A stretch of 64,000 bases of DNA, taken from assembly GCF_003086295.3 (NCBI RefSeq), contig NC_092050.1:154014699-154078698 (forward strand), read 5' to 3'. The stretch is from Arachis hypogaea. Lineage: Eukaryota > Streptophyta > Magnoliopsida > Fabales > Fabaceae. A program made the translations under genes and the position numbers. The notes beneath the pieces were generated by a model. The model was not told where the DNA came from. It searched no databases and saw only the letters and a list, made by a program, of their open reading frames with translations. The stretch's first letter is position 1; the number at the start of each line of letters is the position of its first letter. This document shows positions 58,108 through 64,000 of the stretch, piece by piece.

Positions 58108-59218
58108 ATGGAGGGCATTGTAAATATAGTGGTTTACCACAACGGTGAAGTTATACGTAATACATATGAGGACGTGAGCTTTGCTTGTGAGAGTACATTT
58201 TCGTTTGTGGTTCCGTGCACTATAACGTTTGCGGAACTACAATACGGGCTTTGTCAGAGCATAGAGAGTAATATTTTAAAGTGGGTGAGCAACATTCTCT
58301 ACCGGAGTCCGATTGTTGTATTTGGCGGCACGATACAGTTTGAGGTTATGCCGATCGTTGATGAAACAAGTATTCAGCGAATGTTTCATACTCACCAGCA
58401 AACTCAGGTGCAATATCCAAGGATTGAGTTGTATGTTGAGTTTGAACATATAACTGCGGATGAGGTTCAACATGACACAAATGTGCAAGATGACAGAACT
58501 GAAGCGTACGAAGAAATGAACAATGATAGCGACGAGGAGTTCAAAGCTACGTATGAAGCCGGTGACGAGGACGAGGATGACGATGGGGGAGGTGAGGCAA
58601 TCGCGGAAACTTTAGGGGTTCCACCCATAGTTAGTCAACCGATGGACATTCGACCTTTTATGCGTAGCTTGGATTTTAACGCCATGCATGCACCGGGGTC
58701 TCCCAAATATGCGAACATAAGTACGTGAGCAGTAGGTAGTATGTTTCCTTAATTTTGTTTTGACGGATCGATGAGCGACAATTTATTCTTTTTATAAGTG
58801 TTGCTGACCCTGACGACGGAGAGTTCAGGATTAGAATGAAATAGGGTTTTAGAAAATCAGTCATTGCGACAATTCGGAGTTACACTATCTCCTGAGGAGT
58901 CGATTACGTTGTTTATGAATCTAAGCCATAGACGTTTTATGCAAAATGCAAGACTTATGGACGTGGGTGCGATTGGCTTTTGACATTTGACGAGGGACAT
59001 TGATGGCTCACATGACGACAAACCTTGTCGAGTATATTAATTCATTGTTGAACGGTGTCCGAAATCTGCTTGTCTTGGAACTCGTCCGAGCAACATATTA
59101 TTAGTTGAACGAGCTATTTAAGCGAAAGAGTACTAAGACTTACCAACGCAAATGGTCACGAATCCTGCCTTGAGACGAACATCAAAAGGTCGTCCCAAGT
59201 TGACTCGCTATCTTAAAT
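58108..59218 (+). pseudogene. MULE transposase fragment, left arm
   Basis: An open PB1-like N-terminal exon (58108-58725; VVYHNGEVIRNTYEDVSFAC ...) resembles the exon at 27121. After an intron, GEFRIRME then TAG, then YAKCKTYGRGCDWL. The frame breaks at about 58985 into TRGH and MTTNLVEYINSLLNG of the C-terminal region. It has several stops and the catalytic core is absent. Confidence 0.8.
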
Positions 59219-59312
59219 GAAATGAATTCACAGGAAATGTGTGGTCCCCGAGTATGCCGTCTTTGCAGGAGACAGGGTTGGTGGCAGTGGTGGTTCATAG
59301 ATTTTATTTTCA

Positions 59313-60920
59313 GAGAGTCTGTTCAGTGTTACGTTAGGTATCACATCTTCTATCTACTAGGAACCACCCCTTTCGCGGATAAGTTGACGGTGTATGCCCA
59401 CGCGAAGTACCTACCACTGCTCCAAAATTTTGAGCAGATCGGCACTTACAGTTGGGGGTTAACAACTCTGGCACATCTTTACAAGGCACTGTGCCGTGCA
59501 TCGCGGTACGATTAAAAGGAGATGAATGATTCTCTGGATTTGTTGTTTGTTTGGGATGGGAGCGAATGCCCTTTCTTGCGCTCATTCCAAGACAGCAACT
59601 TGTACCTGGTGATATACCAGATGCACGCAGGTAATACCGTAACAGTACATAATTTATTGGAGTTTAACTCATTTTATTTTTGTTTTACTGGCAAGATGTA
59701 ATTTAAACTTTGTTATAACGTTGTGTATTGCAAGTGGAGTCATCATCCACGAATTAGGGCGTCGATGTGGAGGAGCGCGACATTTATTAGGCACGACATA
59801 GACTACATAAAAAAGGTCAACATCGATATTAATTTATAAGAATAATTTACGGTATTAAAAGTCTAACTTAGCCCTTGCAACATTTTGCAATTTGTCTGGC
59901 GACCAAACCTCGATATCATCATTCCGGCCGAACTACATCGCCACCTTGATGTGTGTGACACAGTAGGGTTGTTGCTTTTATTCGATTGTGTCGTATGGCA
60001 TCATGTGGACCGAGTGATTTGCCAGTACGGGTATGCACAATTCTCCCTCTGTCGGCACAGGCCATCCCTCTTGACCAGCATTGTTACACTATTCGGGGAG
60101 TACAGTACCATGATTGGAGCACCATACTCAACTAATGGATTCAGCAATGGGGAACCGCCGCAACAGTCGGTTGCGAGATAGGAATCTGCTACCAATCATT
60201 GACTTTAGCCTGTCTGCCGAGTACCGTAGTTAGTACCTTGGATTATTCTGGACGTACCTGATGTTGTCGATGTTCATTCCTCATCAGTCGCCCTAACATC
60301 CACCTCAACAGCCACCCCAGCAACCATATGCAGTGTTCCAGCCATTTCCTTATGATCGTCCGCAACTACCTCAGCTGTCACAGCACAACCATCACAGCTT
60401 TCCCCCAACGAGCATAGCCATCCGGGATACGAGTTTGCAGACTTCACCCTATTGCACCACAGGTTGATACGTATGTGGATGATGTGTTAATTCGTCATTT
60501 CCTTGCTACTGGTGCTTTTTTGAGAATATCCTCCCTGTAGAGCCATCACAATAAGAGCATGTGTCACACCGAGCATCGGTGAATGACTCGACTTGTCGAA
60601 GCCATCATACCCCCACACCTGATAGTTGAGCGAGTGGTTACATTGATCCACATATTGAGATCGATACAAGTCGTCTGAATGTGCCAACAGAGGCTCCGAA
60701 CGGTCTTGATTTGAATGCGCCGACACAGTAGGAGGTTGTTGACGAGTATATCCCTAGTCCCTTTGCTCCGGCAAAAGCAGGTAGGTGAAGTCCGGTAGAG
60801 GGATAGATAGTTGGTCGTCAGTACAACCTATGGACAGATGTTCGTCCACTGAACAGGTTTACTTTGTCAAGTGTTAACAAGATAGCAAACAAGGCGATGG
60901 AGTTTTTTAAGAAAAAGTCG
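59313..60920 (+). pseudogene. plant mobile domain (PMD) gene remnant in the loop
   Basis: QCYVRYHIFYLLGTTPFADK and YSWGLTTLAHLYKALCRASR match the PMD gene at 29938-31790 (about 35-50% by eye). TAA replaces Tyr right after ASRYD. Later pieces are FVWRPNLDIIIPAELHRHLD (59885 on) and a Pro/Gln-rich tail (about 60290-60400) typical of long PMD proteins. The N-terminal half is missing and stops abound. Confidence 0.75.
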
Positions 60921-60926
60921 TGAGCT

Positions 60927-61165
60927 GATTAGTCAAACTTAGTCTATATACTGTTTGAATTAGTTGCACTCATCTTCAGTTTAGTCGAACTTCGTCTATT
61001 TAATCTTTGTATTAGTTATATGCGTCTTCAGTTGAGTTGAACTGAGTATTATTAAATATCTGTATTAGTTGCAATCATCTTCTACTTATTCAAATTCAGT
61101 ATTATTTAATCTTTGTATTAATTGTAACTAACATTCGGTCGAAGCCAACTTAGTTTATTGAATCT
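60927..61165. repeat. degenerate ~53-bp minisatellite, 4-5 units
   Basis: Successive units share 'agtcgaactt...tttaatctttgtattagttg...catcttc' with changes. It lies between the PMD remnant and the right arm. Confidence 0.6.
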
Positions 61166-61357
61166 ATAAACCCTAAAACTGAAAATACAATAGTTTGTTA
61201 AGAATTCAAATACATTAACTTAAAAATTCAAAATCTAACCACAATGAACAATTGACCTCTACAACTGAAAATAAACCTTATGAACCACCACTGCCACCAA
61301 CTTTGTCTCCCACAAAGACGGTATATTCGGAGACCACGCATTTCCTGTGAATCCATT

Positions 61358-63330
61358 TCATTTCAGATAGCGAGTCAACTTAGGACGACCTTTTAACGTT
61401 CGTCTCAAGGCAGGATTCATGACCATCGTCAGTCCCGGGTAATCAGTACTCTTCCGCGTAAATAGATCGTTCAACCGATAATATGTTGTTCGGACGAGCA
61501 CCAAGACAGGCATATTTCGGGAACCCTTCAACACTGAATTAATGCACTCGACAAAGCTTGTCGTCATGTGACCCAATCGATGTCCCTTGTCAAATGCTAA
61601 TACCCACTGAGGTAGTTTGATGTTGTCACACCAACAGACATATGCCTCGCCTCATTCTTGCAACCTCTTATAGTTGACGTTGCACTCCTCCACCATCCTT
61701 GAATACCCAATGTTGACCACAAGCTTTTGAAAATACAAGACCTTGAATTCCCTTAAGAAGTTGCTACCAATGTGCCAAATTCAAAACATCCACAATGTTT
61801 TCTGAGGTTTCCAATCACCTCCGCTAAGATTTACTGCTACCCGGATTGACTCATGACGATTGAAGATTATAGTCGTCTCTTCTTACAACATGCCTTTCTA
61901 AATTACTAAGAAAAAAGTGTCACGCATTAGTGATCTCACCCTCTACAATGGCAAAAGCAATCGGCATAATATTTTAATTTCCGTCTTGCGCAACTGCAAT
62001 CAAAAGATAACCTTTATATTTTTCATATAGGTGGGTGCCGTTAACTTGAACCAGCGGCTTGCAATATTTGAAGGTTTTAATGCATGAATTGAAACTCCAG
62101 AAGACCCGATGAAGTATTCTAACACCCGCCACTTCTTCACTCCCATTGCAGGAATCGTGTTTCTATTTGCACTTGTGAACCAGACATCTTCTGAATCATT
62201 GCGAAAAACCACAACAGCAAAGTTCCGTAAGATTCTTCCCATCCACTGAAAACTTTCGCTATCGACTTTTACTTTGCCAACCAAGCCTTTCAGTAACTAA
62301 TAGTGTAGTTGAATCTTGCATGGACTTCTGCAATTATAGATTTCACCTTTATGGATAGGTCGGATTCAACCAATGGCTTCATAGCCTCAACAATTGTGTC
62401 CGAGTCCAACTTGGAGTGATTCTGTGAGATCGTTTCCATGGAACACGTGTGCCTCCCTTTGTATCTCCAAATCTTCCAGCAAGCTTTTTTTTGTATCAAG
62501 CTGGCTCGGATAAGCTAATCGCACCCACGTCCATAAGTCTCGCATTTTGCATAGAACATCTGTGGCTCGGATTCGTAAACAGCATAATCGACTCTTCTGG
62601 TGATAGTGTAACTCTGAATTGTCGCAATGACTGATTTTCTAAAACCGTATTCCATTCCGATCCTGAACTCTCTGTCCTTAGGGTCAGCAACACCTATAAA
62701 AAGAATAATTGTTACTTACCGATCCGTCAAAACAAAATTAAGGAAACATACTACTGACAGCTCACGTACCTATGTTCGCATATTCGGAAAACTCCGGTGC
62801 ATGCATGGCGTCAAGATCCAAGCTACGCATAAAAGGTAGAACGTCCAGGGGTTGACTAACTACGGGTGGAACCACTAAGGTTTCCGCGACTGCCTCACCT
62901 CCTCCATCGTCATCCTCGTCCTCGTCACTGGATTCATACGTAGCTTCGAATTACTTGTCGCTATCATTGTTCATTCCTTCGTACGCTTCAATTCTGTCAT
63001 CTTGCACATCTGAGTCATGTTGAACTTCATCCGCAGTTATATGTTCAAACTCAACATACAACTCAATCTTTCATTGTTGCACCTGAGTTTGATTGTGAAT
63101 ATGAACATTCGCTGAATGCTTGTTTCGTCAACAATCGGCATAACCTCAAACTATATCAGGCTGCCAAATACGACAACCGGACTCCGATAGAGAATGTTGA
63201 TCAACCTCTTTAAAATATCACTCTCTATGCTCTAACAGATCCCATACTGTAGCTCCACGAACATTATAGTGTGCAGAACCACAAACGAAAATGTACTCTC
63301 ACAAGCAAAGCTCATGCCTTCATATGTATT
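61358..63330 (-). pseudogene. MULE transposase, right arm, more complete but broken
   Basis: In minus-strand order: the N-terminal region (about 63330-62770), a MuDR-type DNA-binding part (CWKIWRYKGRHTCSMETISQ, near 62490), a middle segment SESFQWMGRILRNFAVVVFR (62270), DDE-region pieces with stops, and the C-terminal MGHMTTSFVECINSVLKGSR to GRPKLTRYLK (61576-61358). No SWIM motif. It has multiple stops and frameshifts. Confidence 0.8.
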
Positions 63331-63659
63331 ACGTATAATCTCACCGTTGTGGTAAACCAACGGTAGAGAAAAACACCTCTCTCACAATGTAGTAAAATAG
63401 TAACGAGTTTCGATTTTTATAGATAAAACTCACCTCATAGTTTTTGTATTGCAAAGCCATCCAACCAGAATTTACCATGTGTCCAATACGCAGGATGCGT
63501 GTTGTCTGCATGCCTGACACATATCCAATATACAAAATACGTATTGGATGGATGCTCGCCACAGAATTGCTTCTGACTCCGCCACGTGTCCATCACGCAG
63601 CATGCATACTAAATTAGCACATGACCTGTAATCTACTGTTTCTGTAACATCCACCCACC

Positions 63660-63685
63660 TATATATATATATATATATATATATA
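63660..63685. repeat. (TA)n microsatellite
   Basis: About 13 TA units in the right arm; the left arm has only gtatata at the matching place. Confidence 0.9.
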
Positions 63686-63753
63686 GCAAAAAGCTCTATT
63701 TCCAACAAAACTCATCTCTTTTTTTCATATTAAAATTCTTTAACCTCATGTGA

Positions 63754-64000
63754 ACGTACTTGGTTATAAAACATTTTCTAATCTATCATTTTCTTGTTTT
63801 CTCTGATCCGACAAGCATGATCCTAAGAAATATAATTTTGTCAAATGGCAGCAATCAGCATGCACTAACTTCAAAACAGGAAAAAAAATTCAGACTGATT
63901 ATTAATTTCAAAAGTAGCACTACACATATTTCTTTATTCGTGTATATTAAATTTATTTCTAAAATTAATTATTAATATAAAATATATATTAAAATATAAA
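63754..64000. other. AT-rich window end
   Basis: Nothing recognisable seen. Confidence 0.5.

Larger units (their letters stand above)
57551..63753. mobile_element. palindromic Mutator-like element with ~1.75- and ~2.5-kb inverted arms and a PMD loop
   Basis: The left arm (57551-59312) and right arm (63753-61261) are inverted copies. Both start with ggctaaagaactttaatatg / ggttaaagaattttaatatg, continue through ggtgggtggatgttacag and the transposase start, and end at ggtggcagtggtggttcata. The left arm lacks ~900 bp present in the right arm (break near 58985). The loop (59313-61260) holds PMD sequence. Both arms share the same loss of the SWIM region just before the C-terminal GRPKLTRYLK segment, so one deleted element was duplicated in inverted form. 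The outer ends and target duplication are not precisely defined. Confidence 0.82.

Overview
This is a plant nuclear genomic window: GT-AG introns, plant-type LTR retrotransposons, Mutator-like elements carrying plant mobile domain genes, tRNA-derived SINEs and P-class PPR genes. A legume is likely and peanut (Arachis) plausible, judged from remembered resemblance of the transporter subclade and the LTRs. No search was run to confirm this.

Layout. (1) Positions 1-2700 hold the 3' end of a plus-strand, multi-exon gene with a basic then poly-Asp C-terminus. (2) From about 4.2 to 53.1 kb lies a cluster in which two gene families alternate, nearly all on the minus strand: Yellow Stripe-Like (YSL5/7/8-type) oligopeptide or metal-chelate transporters, and Rf-like P-class PPR genes. 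Left to right these are a PPR relic (plus strand), YSL-A (intact, 6 exons, 710 codons), PPR-A (intact), YSL-B (dead, gutted by retrotransposons), PPR-B (intact), PPR-C (intact), YSL-C (old pseudogene) and YSL-D (all splice sites and frames intact, but cut by a very young LTR element). (3) From about 57.5 to 63.8 kb is a large palindromic Mutator-like element whose two arms carry inverted copies of the same decayed transposase, around a plant-mobile-domain loop.

The cluster grew by segmental duplication. The block 5.15-13.3 kb (YSL-A plus PPR-A with flanks) is repeated at 14.06-36.58 kb (YSL-B plus PPR-B). The second copy is stretched from about 8 to about 22.5 kb by five insertions: a Copia element with a solo LTR nested in it, a chromovirus-type Gypsy element lacking reverse transcriptase, a Mutator-like element with a PMD gene, a SINE and a MITE. 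PPR-C, YSL-C and YSL-D come from older duplications.

YSL-A is probably the only working transporter here. Its 5' leader has lost 56 bp compared with YSL-B, which puts the TATA-like box about 25 bp from the annotated ATG. The three PPR genes are all open. Six of the 27 amino-acid differences between PPR-A and PPR-B in the repeat tract fall on the RNA-specificity positions, as expected for Rf-like genes diverging in target choice.
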